Source: Bacteroidaceae bacterium
Lineage (GTDB): Bacteria; Bacteroidota; Bacteroidia; Bacteroidales; Bacteroidaceae
Length of the DNA stretch: 64,000 bases
NCBI GenBank assembly: GCA_017522785.1
Contig: JAFWYF010000012.1
Span: 79,807 to 143,806 of the forward strand
Reading direction: 5' to 3'
Position 1 is the first letter of the stretch, and each line of letters starts with the position of its first letter. Shown piece by piece: positions 9,150-18,600 of this stretch. The position numbers and the translations under genes are program-made. The notes under the pieces were generated by a model that saw only the letters and a list, made by a program, of their open reading frames with translations, did not search any database and was not told the origin of the DNA.

Positions 9150-9221
9150 CGACGGTATATTATGCCGTACTGGGCGGTTTTTTTCTGCCTTTGAGTTAAT
9201 GTGCTTATATTTAAACTATTA

Positions 9222-9944
9222 ATGTCTGTAATTAAATATAAAAATGTAAATATTCACATCGATTCCAAGATAATTTTGGAAGATGTGAACCTAACTTTAG
9301 AGCCCGGTGATTTTGCATATATTATAGGTGCAGTAGGTTCCGGAAAATCTTCGTTGATGAAAACAATGTATGGCGAAGTGGATGTCCACAGTGGCGATGC
9401 AATGCTATTCGATGAGTTCGATATGTGTAATCTCCGCCGTAGTAAGTTGCCGGCTTTGCGCAAGCGCATAGGTATTGTTTTTCAAGATTTTCAATTGCTC
9501 ACAGATAGAACTGTACACGATAATCTCGACTTTGTGCTTCGTTCCACCGGCTGGAAAAAGAGAACAGAACGAGAGATGCGCATCGAAGATGTTCTTACAA
9601 TGGTTGGTTTGCAACAGAAAGGTTACAAAATGCCTCATGAACTTTCAGGTGGTGAACAACAACGTGTCGTCATAGCTCGTGCCATTCTGAATCGTCCTGC
9701 ATTGTTGCTGGCCGATGAACCAACCGGTAATCTCGATAGTGAAACCGGGCATTTTATTATGCGTCTGCTACATCGTATTTGTAGTAAAGAGGGCACAGCA
9801 GTACTCATGATAACTCACAACGAACAGTGGCTCAGCGATTATCCTGCCGGTGAATTCTTGTGTTCAGGAGGAAAACTACAAATGAAACGCAGTCCACACA
9901 AAACACATTCTGAAACATCATTTTTTGAAAACGAAATAAATTAA
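9222..9944 (+). CDS. ftsE: FtsE-like ABC transporter ATP-binding protein
   Basis: ATPase subunit of 240 residues of the FtsE/LolD branch. Walker A is GAVGSGKSS, the ABC signature is LSGGEQQR, Walker B is [12 protein letters not shown] and the switch His is in MITHN. It matches the cell-division FtsE type, which normally pairs with the membrane protein FtsX to control peptidoglycan hydrolases, but no ftsX is next to it. The ATG at 9222 is chosen over an upstream ATG at 9201 because [11 protein letters not shown] is the normal opening. The gap to lysC is 8 bases. LolD is the main alternative identity. Confidence 0.8.
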   Translation: MSVIKYKNVNIHIDSKIILEDVNLTLEPGDFAYIIGAVGSGKSSLMKTMYGEVDVHSGDAMLFDEFDMCNLRRSKLPALRKRIGIVFQDFQLLTDRTVHDNLDFVLRSTGWKKRTEREMRIEDVLTMVGLQQKGYKMPHELSGGEQQRVVIARAILNRPALLLADEPTGNLDSETGHFIMRLLHRICSKEGTAVLMITHNEQWLSDYPAGEFLCSGGKLQMKRSPHKTHSETSFFENEIN

Positions 9945-9952
9945 ATAAAAGT

Positions 9953-11278
9953 ATGAAAGTATTAAAATTCGGAGGAACATCCGTAGGCTCAGCAGAGCGT
10001 ATGAAGAGTGTTGTGAAACTTATTGCCGATGGCAATGCAAAAATAATTGTATTGTCTGCCATGTCGGGAACAACCAACTCACTCATTGAATTTACAAACT
10101 ATTTGCGTAATGGAAACCCAAATGGTGCATGTGAACATTCTACATTCCTACAGTCGAAATATAAACAGACTATAAAAGAACTCTATTCCACAGAAAAATA
10201 TGCAAATTTAGCAACAGAAAAGATAGACGAACTTTTCTCGCATCTTCGCGAATTGGCTCGTAAACCTCTAACCGATGCATTGGAAAGAGAAATTGTAGCT
10301 CAAGGTGAAATTATGTCTACCAATATGGTGGTATATTATATGCAGGAGCTGGGTATAGATTCAGTTTTACTAAACTCATTCGATTTTATGCGTTTGGCGG
10401 CAAACGGAGAACCCGATTTGGATTATCTTCGTGAGCACATAGCGCCCTTCATCGACCCTCAGGCAACTGAGCGCATATATATTACACAAGGCTTTATCTG
10501 TTTGAACCACGAAGGTGGCATCGACAACTTGCAACGTGGAGGTAGCGATTACACAGCAACTCTCATTGGTGCAGCAATAAAAGCAGAAGAGGTTCAGATT
10601 TGGACCGATATCGATGGTATGCATAACAACGACCCTCGTATTGTAGACAAAACATCTCCTGTTCGTCATTTGCATTTTGAGGAGTCTGCCGAGCTGGCCT
10701 ATTTCGGAGCAAAAATCCTACATCCTACATGTATTCTTCCTGCAAAGTTGGCAGGTACTCCTGTGCGTTTGCTCAATACAATGGACCCGAAAGCCGAAGG
10801 TACACTCATAGACAATAATCTCACTCGTCCCGGAGAAATCAAGGCTATTGCGGCAAAAGATGGTATCACTGCCATAAAAATTAAATCGGGTCGCATGTTG
10901 CTCGCATACGGTTTCTTGCGCAAGGTGTTCGAAATATTCGAAACCTATTCGACATCCATCGACATGATTTGTACATCAGAGGTTGGTGTATCTATGTCAA
11001 TAGATAATGACCGCAAACTCGATGATATAGTTAGTGAATTGCAAAAGTATGGAACTGTTACAGTCGATCGCGATATGTGTATAATATGTATCGTTGGCGA
11101 TTTGAACTGGGAGAACGTAGGCTTTGAGGCACGTGCAATGGAAGCTATGAAAGATATCCCTGTTCGTATGGTATCTTATGGTGGTAGCAACTATAATATA
11201 TCGTTCCTCATTAAAGAAGAGGATAAGAACCGTGCATTGCGTGCTTTGAGCGAGACAATATTTAATGCCAAAAAGTAG
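9953..11278 (+). CDS. lysC: Aspartate kinase (monofunctional)
   Basis: First enzyme of the aspartate pathway (lysine, threonine, methionine, diaminopimelate), 441 residues. The N terminus MKVLKFGGTSVGS is the family signature; QRGGSDYTAT and WTDIDGMHNNDPR are catalytic-domain motifs, and the last ~140 residues form two ACT domains (SVDMICTSEVGVS-like and the following repeat) expected to bind a feedback amino acid. No homoserine dehydrogenase is fused. The stop codon overlaps the start region of lysA, indicating coupled translation. Confidence 0.95.
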   Translation: MKVLKFGGTSVGSAERMKSVVKLIADGNAKIIVLSAMSGTTNSLIEFTNYLRNGNPNGACEHSTFLQSKYKQTIKELYSTEKYANLATEKIDELFSHLRELARKPLTDALEREIVAQGEIMSTNMVVYYMQELGIDSVLLNSFDFMRLAANGEPDLDYLREHIAPFIDPQATERIYITQGFICLNHEGGIDNLQRGGSDYTATLIGAAIKAEEVQIWTDIDGMHNNDPRIVDKTSPVRHLHFEESAELAYFGAKILHPTCILPAKLAGTPVRLLNTMDPKAEGTLIDNNLTRPGEIKAIAAKDGITAIKIKSGRMLLAYGFLRKVFEIFETYSTSIDMICTSEVGVSMSIDNDRKLDDIVSELQKYGTVTVDRDMCIICIVGDLNWENVGFEARAMEAMKDIPVRMVSYGGSNYNISFLIKEEDKNRALRALSETIFNAKK

Positions 11279-11279
11279 T

Positions 11280-12440
11280 ATGAAAACTAGTTTCCCTGTT
11301 GAGAAATTCGGAAATATCGAAACTCCGTTCTACTATTACGATGTAGAACTGCTTAAAGAGACATTGAATGTTGCATTGCAAGAGGCCTCAAAATATAATG
11401 GCTTTAACATACATTACGCTGTTAAGGCAAATTTCAATCCATCGATATTGCAAATTATTTGCGATGCCGGTATTGGAGCCGATTGCGTGAGTGGTGGAGA
11501 GGTAAAAGCTGCGTTGAATGCTGGAATACCCGCCTCAAAAATTGTTTTTGCGGGTGTTGGCAAAACAGATAAAGAGATAGCGGAATCGCTCGATGCCGGA
11601 ATTTTCTGTTTCAACGTTGAATCGCTTCCCGAAATATATGCTATAGAGGAGTTGGCGTCGGAGCGTAGTGTAACAGCCTCTGTTGCAATACGTGTAAATC
11701 CTAATGTAGCTGCACACACCCATGCAAACATAACCACAGGACTGGCCGAGAATAAATTCGGTATAAATTACGAGCAGCTCGATGAAGTTATCGATGTTGT
11801 TGAGTCGTGCAAGCATTTATCGTTGATTGGTCTGCATTTTCACATTGGTTCGCAAATATTGGATATGAACGATTTTGTTACACTTTGTAACAGAATTAAT
11901 GAGTTGCAGGATATGTTGCAGGAGCAACGCAATATGCTTCTTCCACATATAAATGTAGGTGGTGGTTTGGGAGTGCGTTACGATGTTCCCGATGAGTGTC
12001 CAATACCCGATTTTGCAAACTATTTTGCAACCTATGCAAAGCATCTTAATTTGCGCGAAGGACAACAGCTTCACTTTGAATTGGGACGTAGTTTGGTTGC
12101 ACAGTGCGGAACACTCTTTTCGCGAGTTACTTATGTGAAAAGCGGAACCCGCAAGAAATTTGTGATTGTCGATGCAGGAATGAACGACCTGTTGCGTCCT
12201 GCATTATACGATGCACACCACTGCATTGAGAATGTAAGTGCAAATGTGGGCGAAGAGATATACGATGTCGTTGGTCCAATATGTGAGTCCTCTGACGTAT
12301 TCGACAAAGATATTAAACTACCCATAACACAACGTGGCGATATCATTGCTATGCGCACAGCCGGCGCCTACGGTGAGGCTATGTCTTTCGGCTATAATTG
12401 CAGAGAACTCCCCAAAGCAGTACTCTCAACCGATTTGTAA
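11280..12440 (+). CDS. lysA: Diaminopimelate decarboxylase
   Basis: PLP enzyme of 386 residues that converts meso-diaminopimelate to lysine. The PLP lysine is in HYAVKANFNP (K49), the second active-site motif is GPICESSDVF, and HFHIGSQ and the glycine-rich NVGGGLGV are present. The ATG at 11280 directly follows the lysC stop at 11276-11278; an in-frame ATG at 11265 inside lysC is less likely because the enzyme normally starts close to FPVEKFG. Together with lysC it brackets the lysine pathway; the intermediate genes are elsewhere. Confidence 0.95.
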   Translation: MKTSFPVEKFGNIETPFYYYDVELLKETLNVALQEASKYNGFNIHYAVKANFNPSILQIICDAGIGADCVSGGEVKAALNAGIPASKIVFAGVGKTDKEIAESLDAGIFCFNVESLPEIYAIEELASERSVTASVAIRVNPNVAAHTHANITTGLAENKFGINYEQLDEVIDVVESCKHLSLIGLHFHIGSQILDMNDFVTLCNRINELQDMLQEQRNMLLPHINVGGGLGVRYDVPDECPIPDFANYFATYAKHLNLREGQQLHFELGRSLVAQCGTLFSRVTYVKSGTRKKFVIVDAGMNDLLRPALYDAHHCIENVSANVGEEIYDVVGPICESSDVFDKDIKLPITQRGDIIAMRTAGAYGEAMSFGYNCRELPKAVLSTDL

Positions 12441-12451
12441 TATAATGTAAT

Positions 12452-13105
12452 GTGGATAAAAAATACACTGTTGCCGAAGAGTACGTAAACTCCATCTCAC
12501 ATGGTTTGGGAGCCATCATGGGACTTGTCGTATGTATAATCTTTCTTGTACAAGGCTATGACAATGGCGATGCAATAGACAAACTGTCATTGTGGCTTTA
12601 TCTGTTTGGTGTAGTAAGTTCTTATCTCTTCTCGACAATCTATCATGCATGTCCGGCCGAAAGCAAGTGGCGTTCTCTTTGGCGCAAATTCGACCATGCT
12701 GCAATATATTGGCACATAGCAGGTAGTTACTCTCCTGTTACACTCATTGCTCTGCGCGATGTTGGTTATTGGGGGTGGGGTATCTTTTTCTTTTGCTGGT
12801 TGTGTGCTATAATAGGAACAACTCTTACTTTCTTCAACCTTAAGAAGCAAAGTAAATTGGAAACGGTGTGCTACGTACTAATGGGGCTTACAATACTTGT
12901 TGCATTAAAGCCTTTCTATGAGAATGTCGATTTTTGGATATTCTTCTGGATAGTGACCGAAGGTGTAGCATATATAGTAGGAGCAGTGCTATATAGTTTT
13001 CATAAAGTGAAATATATACATTCCGTTTTTCATTTCTTTGTTATCTTAGGTGATGTATGCCACATGATAGCTGTGTGGAAAATTCTGGATAACTTGTTGA
13101 TATAG
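12452..13105 (+). CDS. Hemolysin III / PAQR-family membrane protein
   Basis: Protein of 217 residues with about seven hydrophobic helices. It has the family's conserved N-terminal NSISHGLGA, the SSYLFSTIYHACP segment with conserved Ser and His, FDHAAIYWHIAGSYSP, and a C-terminal HSVFHFFVILGDVCH; these His and Asp residues form the metal site of the alkaline-ceramidase/PAQR superfamily. The start appears to be GTG at 12452, 11 bases after lysA. Actual activity of bacterial members is uncertain; the haemolysin name is historical. It is the last gene of the operon. Confidence 0.85.
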   Translation: MDKKYTVAEEYVNSISHGLGAIMGLVVCIIFLVQGYDNGDAIDKLSLWLYLFGVVSSYLFSTIYHACPAESKWRSLWRKFDHAAIYWHIAGSYSPVTLIALRDVGYWGWGIFFFCWLCAIIGTTLTFFNLKKQSKLETVCYVLMGLTILVALKPFYENVDFWIFFWIVTEGVAYIVGAVLYSFHKVKYIHSVFHFFVILGDVCHMIAVWKILDNLLI

Positions 13106-13137
13106 AAGCTTGTTCCCCTTGTGAGGGAGTTGATGAT

Positions 13138-13180
13138 AAAAAATCTTACATTTTTTTGACAAAAAAATGTAAGATTTTTT
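13138..13180 (+). terminator. Rho-independent terminator of the lysA operon
   Basis: A perfect 20-bp stem (13138-13157 with 13161-13180, 3-nt loop GAC), A-rich on the left arm and T-rich on the right. Confidence 0.9.
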
Positions 13181-13221
13181 GTTTTTGTCCCACTATATAA
13201 TGAACATTAAAAATAAATATC

Positions 13222-13482
13222 ATGAATGTTAAGGATGTAGTGAATGGCTTTAGTTACTTTTGTGCCTGCTTTGGGAAAGGCTTGTTTTTGTTAGCTGTAG
13301 AAGTTTTAAAAGATATGGGCATTGCCTGCATTGTTGCAAACAGTAAAAAAGACTTTTTAAGGCAACTGTTTGAAAAGAAAATGAGGTATACGGGTTTGGT
13401 CGTTGTAAAGTCAAAATATTTTTTCCGTATATTCTATATAAATACCAATAAGATACTTTTCTCTTCCGAAATATCAGAATAA
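13222..13482 (+). CDS. Doubtful small hypothetical protein
   Basis: An 86-codon frame starting at ATG lies alone between a terminator and a converging gene. It is rich in Phe, Lys and Ile and has a hydrophobic stretch near residues 15-35. I recognise no domain, there is no clear ribosome site or TAnnTTTG promoter in front, and a frame of similar length exists on the other strand. If it is not a gene, then 13181-13607 is simply an intergenic stretch with nothing I can name. Confidence 0.25.
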   Translation: MNVKDVVNGFSYFCACFGKGLFLLAVEVLKDMGIACIVANSKKDFLRQLFEKKMRYTGLVVVKSKYFFRIFYINTNKILFSSEISE

Positions 13483-13607
13483 ACCAATGATGCCTACCGG
13501 GGTTTGCTCCGTATATCAAAATGCTTAAAAGTGTTGATAGGGTTTTATTGTTTGCAACTTAAAAAACTAAAAAACACTCTTTTGATAATTGATATGCGGA
13601 GCAAATT

Positions 13608-14729
13608 TTATATGAATTTTCTCCAAAAGAAGTGCCAAGTCTTGAATATTGGTGCCCATATAACCTCCGATGGGTACATTCTTATAAAACGCATGTTTCG
13701 CAACATCCTGCTACATACTCTTTTTGCAAAAATATTGTCTTCTTCGTGTTTTATGCGTTCATCGTAGTGCCCAAAATTTCCTGCAAGCATTATCTCTTGC
13801 AACAGAAAATCACCATCTTCAATTCTGGGTTTTGTAAGCATAAATCTCTCTTCCAAACCAAAAGCCTTATGCAAAACATACATTGTGGCACCTGCAAATC
13901 GCATCATGCCAAGTTCTTTTAATGTATTTAATGTCTCTTGTTTCTCAGCATCTGTAAATCCCTGCTTAAGAACATAATAGTAGTCCAATAATTGTCTAAG
14001 TCCAATACCTTCGCTAAAAAGATGGCGATATATATGTACAAGAATGTATACTCTGTTAAATGCTAAAGTAGAGCATGGCGCTTTTTTATCACTGTTGCCA
14101 AAGTGGGTAAAGTTCTTATACTCTTTTTTAGAATGTTCTTTAAAGAATCTCTGCAGTTTCCTATTGCTGAAATAGTTGTTCATCCATGTAGGTGTAAAAT
14201 GTATTTCAATTGCAGCCTCTTTAATAATTGGAAAATCGACATGGTGATACACCGGTTTGCAATCCGGGAAAAATTGACGTACATATTTTATAATACTTCT
14301 TTTATCTCCATCTAACCATATATCGATATCTCCCGATACTCGTAATAGTGGCTGAGGATATAAAACTGCAACACCTTGCCCTTTTAAAACAACATTCTCA
14401 AACCCTTCTTTTCTGAACTTATCCGATACCTTAACAACAATATCATTTAGCTTTTTATTTTCGTTCTTAATGTGTTCGCATATAACTATCCATTGCATCA
14501 ATATATTTTTTGGAGGGCGTTGCTTTTCATGTAGTTTTTCAAAAGCATTGAACATTACACCAACCAAGGTCTGTTTTTTTGCTGTCTCAAATATCTCGTG
14601 CCATACATCGGCTCCAATTTCATTAGGCAGGGTATATTCCGAACCTAAAGCACAGCGTAATATATTAAAAAATATATTGGTTGTGGACTCTTTATCTATG
14701 ATAGGTCTCTGTTTGTTATAATTCTGCAA
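13608..14729 (-). CDS. Nucleotidyltransferase-family protein (NTP_transf_5 type)
   Basis: About 373 residues. The core has VVLKGQGVAVLYPQPLLR followed by SGDIDIWL, the GxD/hxD metal-binding signature of the polymerase-beta-like nucleotidyltransferase fold in the NTP_transf_5 family often found near capsule or surface-glycan genes; EIHFTPTWMNN supplies a further conserved strand. An open frame extends upstream to 14915, but a TAACTTTG promoter element lies inside it at 14763-14770, so translation most likely starts at the TTG at 14729. Substrate unknown; no glycan cluster surrounds it. Confidence 0.7.
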   Translation of the reverse strand: MQNYNKQRPIIDKESTTNIFFNILRCALGSEYTLPNEIGADVWHEIFETAKKQTLVGVMFNAFEKLHEKQRPPKNILMQWIVICEHIKNENKKLNDIVVKVSDKFRKEGFENVVLKGQGVAVLYPQPLLRVSGDIDIWLDGDKRSIIKYVRQFFPDCKPVYHHVDFPIIKEAAIEIHFTPTWMNNYFSNRKLQRFFKEHSKKEYKNFTHFGNSDKKAPCSTLAFNRVYILVHIYRHLFSEGIGLRQLLDYYYVLKQGFTDAEKQETLNTLKELGMMRFAGATMYVLHKAFGLEERFMLTKPRIEDGDFLLQEIMLAGNFGHYDERIKHEEDNIFAKRVCSRMLRNMRFIRMYPSEVIWAPIFKTWHFFWRKFI

Positions 14730-14762
14730 CTTGCAAGTTCTGTTCTCTTGCGAACTTTGGAG

Positions 14763-14770
14763 CAAAGTTA
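14763..14770 (-). promoter_or_regulatory. -7 element (TAACTTTG) of the nucleotidyltransferase gene
   Basis: On the minus strand this reads TAACTTTG, a match to TAnnTTTG, 34 nt before the proposed TTG start. It argues against translation from further upstream. Confidence 0.6.
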
Positions 14771-14839
14771 AGAATTTTAAATAGTTTCTAATTATAAAAA
14801 GGACAAATCTGTAGTAAATAATATAAAAACCGTTTTGTA

Positions 14840-15640
14840 ATGAAAAAAAGAAGAGTTGTTTTAAGTCGTTCAGGTGTAACTTCATCGGTAGTTTATCATT
14901 TAGTGAATAGTGCAAATAAAGAGGACAAATCGAACAAGGTCTCTCAATTTAGTGAAGTTCCCGATAATGAACACTATCCAACAGAAAAATTGCTGTTCGA
15001 TGAAATTACAAAAGAGAGCAATAGAGCACAGAATAGCGAAAAAATAATTACAGGAGAAATAGAGAAATGTCAAAAAATAGGTAGTTATGTTTGGGGAAAA
15101 AATAGTAATATAAATAGTTGTATTTTTGCAGGTGTCTACTATATCCATGGAGAGCGACTTTCGCAAAACGATGGCTTGCCAATAGATAATTACGGTCCCG
15201 GAAATACTATCTCGGGAAAATTAAATGTGATAGATTCTTCGCCTAATACAACAAACTTGTGCATAACTCAAATATTGGAGCTCTCGAATAGTGCAGGTGG
15301 AGATACTAATATCTACACAAGAACAGGCACGTCAAATGATAGCTATGGCAATATTGTGTGGTCGCCATGGCAAAAGCTTCAGGGCATTGTAAATATACCA
15401 TTGACTACATCATTTGATAATTATATTGATAATGGTATGTATAGTGGAATTCAAGCCCCTTCGGGTGATATGTTTATGCTTATAGTTTTGAATAACTATG
15501 CAGTAGTTGCAAATGTCGGTCAAACTCGTTCTGTTGCACAAATTAAATTCTCATTGAGCCTGAATGGTGGCTTTTCCTTGCATAAGAGAGTGGGGCGTGG
15601 TAATGAAACAATCTCATGGGGAGAATGGAGCACAATTTAA
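14840..15640 (+). CDS. Protein with two pyocin-knob-like domains (phage-tail-like)
   Basis: Protein of 266 residues without signal peptide. Residues ~76-182 and ~183-266 look like two pyocin-knob repeats: each opens with a 'fxxGxY' strand (CIFAGVYYIHGE; YIDNGMYSG), has a central beta region with a conserved Gln or Arg, and closes on a Trp pair (WSPWQKL; WGEWSTI). Such domains occur in tail fibres and R-type pyocin fibres. The first 75 residues are polar with no recognised domain. No phage structural or lysis genes flank it here, so it may be a remnant or a host protein reusing the fold. It is followed by its own terminator. Confidence 0.6.
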   Translation: MKKRRVVLSRSGVTSSVVYHLVNSANKEDKSNKVSQFSEVPDNEHYPTEKLLFDEITKESNRAQNSEKIITGEIEKCQKIGSYVWGKNSNINSCIFAGVYYIHGERLSQNDGLPIDNYGPGNTISGKLNVIDSSPNTTNLCITQILELSNSAGGDTNIYTRTGTSNDSYGNIVWSPWQKLQGIVNIPLTTSFDNYIDNGMYSGIQAPSGDMFMLIVLNNYAVVANVGQTRSVAQIKFSLSLNGGFSLHKRVGRGNETISWGEWSTI

Positions 15641-15641
15641 T

Positions 15642-15677
15642 AATAAAGGGTTGCACTCGATAGTGCAACCCTTTATT
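15642..15677. terminator. Bidirectional terminator
   Basis: A perfect 16-bp stem (15642-15657 with 15662-15677, 4-nt loop) lies between the knob-domain gene and the converging GH85 gene. Confidence 0.9.
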
Positions 15678-15696
15678 GAAATATTATAACTTACGT

Positions 15697-18600
15697 TTAC
15701 TTCTGAATTTTGAATGAACGCAATACTTTGCCCTCTTTCATGACAGTTACTACGTAAATGCCTTCGCTAGCGTCAGCAAGTGAAATTGTACGTAATTCGC
15801 CGGCACGAGCCTCAAATATATCCGAAGCAACACGTTTACCATCAGCCGAGAATACTACAACATCATATATGCCATCTGCAGCGAATAGAACATCTGCTGT
15901 GCCTTTGAATACATTAGGATAAATCATATATCCGTTTTCGGCATTAACATCATCAATGTCTGTTACTACAATGTAATCGGTAATGGTTTTGCTTGTTGAA
16001 CCCCATGAGTTGTTTGCAGTGAGTGTTACAGAATATTTACCATTCTCTACTAATTTATATGTTGCATTAGCAGTCTCATCGGTAGAACTATTCAGTACGG
16101 CACCATCGAGCATCCAGCGCGAAGACTCATAATTAACATTTAAACTACCTTCCAGCATAGGAACACCAAGTGCAGTTGTCAATTGGTTCTGTGGATAATC
16201 TCTATTTGTACCATTATCATCTTTTCCTATTGTCATATATGCACCTGCAACCGCTTCAACATTCTTACCGCTGTTGGGGAAATAGATATAACCATTTTCG
16301 TCGGTTTTTGTGTTTTCAAATGTGAAATATCCTTCGAGGTTATCGGGAGCAGTCTTGTAGCCTCTCATAGACTGAAGAACTTCCTCGGGTGATAGAGTCT
16401 TGCTCCAAATTTGCACCTCATCTACCCAACCGGTGAAACTTGCAAGGTTGGTCATAGAGCCACCCACGTAGAATTTAGCAGCATTACCCCATGCGTAATT
16501 AGGATCTCGTCCACGTGATTGACAGTTTATAACCTCTTTACCATTTAGATACATTTTGAGATCTCTTCCGTTCTTTGTAATACAAACGTGGTACCACACA
16601 CCGGGTTGTACTGCATATCCTTCGGTCAAACCGTCTACATCATTGTTGTGCTCATAGTTCGGTGTTCCGGCAGGCGCTCCATCGAAGCAAACTGAAAGTT
16701 CGTTCTCTGCATTGTCGCGTCCGATATTGTTATTTTTTGCATAACCGGCAGGACGTATTGCTGTCCACATTTCACCCCATACATTGGTTGTCCAGTGGTA
16801 ATCTCCAACAATTTTTGTGTGGTTGCGGTCAACCTTTGTCATAAGCAATGTACCTAACGATGCATGCTCAAACTTCTCAACCTTAAACCAAAGAGCAAAA
16901 GATGTGTTATAATGTACGTTCATAATATCTGCATCTACAGTAAGCTGGTAAGGCTCACTCATGTAAAGTGATTGCGACACTGTACAAGGTGCATCTAGGT
17001 ATTCTGTACCCTTGTTGATGTCTGCTGTGAAATTAACCTCCCTATTATCGGGTGAAATGTTCTGAATGTCCGATACAAGGCTGTTAATCTGTGGCAAACG
17101 ACCGGTCTCTTCGGGGCTCACAAGAATGAGTGAACGGTTCATAAGTTCCTTTCCATCAGTAGTAACCTTTACATCGTAACTACCTGTTTCGGGTAGCGAT
17201 ATTGTTAAAGTAAGCACATCCTTACCACTTGCTTCAAGTTTACCACTGAATGCATTGTATATCTCAATGTCAGAAACAGTGTGGTTGGGGTCTTCGAAAC
17301 CAATTGTAAACTCCTCATTGGGCTTAATGATTTCTTTGTCTACAGTAAGAGTCTCAATCAATGTGAGTTTTTGTACAATCTCGTCGCTCCAAACAATGTC
17401 GCTCTTTGCACGACCATCCTTGCCTACTGCACGTACACCAATTTGAACAGCGTCTATTCCAATTATCATTGGAGCATCAACTGCGTAAGCCGCCCAAGAT
17501 GTAGTGGTTGTTACAAGAGTCTCTTGTTCACCTTGTTTAACCCAAATTTCGTAGTACCAAGTGCCAACCTCTTCGTTGTAAACAGGACAATCCTTGTATT
17601 CTGCCTTACGTGATGCAGGCTCGGGCATGTTCCAAACAATCTTAATGTCGGCACGGTTATAGAAACGTTTCAAAACCTCGGCGTGGGTAATAACAGGTGT
17701 TGCAGGTTTTTCGTTGAACGAAGCAGGAACAAAGGCAAATTCACCAAGTAACGCTTCGTAATTTGCATTAGTGTTTCTAACAGAAAGACCAATACAGCCA
17801 ATAACATCGCCGGCTTGTAATCCAGCTTCAGATGCCTTAATAACAACACTATTCCACTCTCCTGCTTTAGCCTCTTGAGGAAGAGCAACGTAAACAAAAT
17901 TATTCTCGGCACCCTCTTTAGATACCATCAATTGTAAATTAGATGTTGCAACATTTGGCTTGTAAACAAGACGGAATTCATCATCACCATTCTCAACATC
18001 CCATTTTGTAGCGAACAAACGAACGTCGGAACGTTCTGTTGCACCATGTACCTTTAAACATGAACCGGCAAACCAAGCATCGTCAAATGTAAAGTCTAGT
18101 TCAATAGCCTGTGAAGGAACACTCTTCCCATCGCCGTTGTCAATCCACCAACGCCATGTGGGTAACATATCCTGCATACCAATGTTATACCATTTGTGGT
18201 TCCATGTAGTAACACCTTCGTTATTCATGAAACGGCCATTACCAAGGTTAAAGCGGGTTACAAAAGGTAATTCATACAGAGTAGATTGCTCGCGTACAGC
18301 CTTTGCATATCCATGCCATGTGGCAAGGTCGCTGAAACTAGCAGAAGTGTTATCATCTTTAATTTTCGGTAAATCGAGTACATTGCGGTTGCCACCCGAG
18401 AAAAGAAGTTCTTGCTTCTTGACATATTCGTTCTGTACCGCATAGTCGCTCTGACCACCCTCTGTGGAACTTATGTAGAGCTGGCTGCGGTCATGTGCTC
18501 CCCAAACAACAATGCTGACAGGTTGACGCATCAGAGCATTCCATCCTGCATTACCGTTTTGACCATAGCCACGTGCCTGTTGGTCGAACCCGGCATATAC

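Noticed and set aside
9150..9221. Lysine riboswitch upstream of ftsE-lysC-lysA
   Set aside because: The predicted leader is about 65 nt, far shorter than a lysine aptamer, and lacks its multi-helix core.
14840..15640. Prophage around the knob-domain protein
   Set aside because: Neighbours are a nucleotidyltransferase and a GH85 enzyme; no capsid, portal, terminase, integrase or lysis gene occurs in the window.
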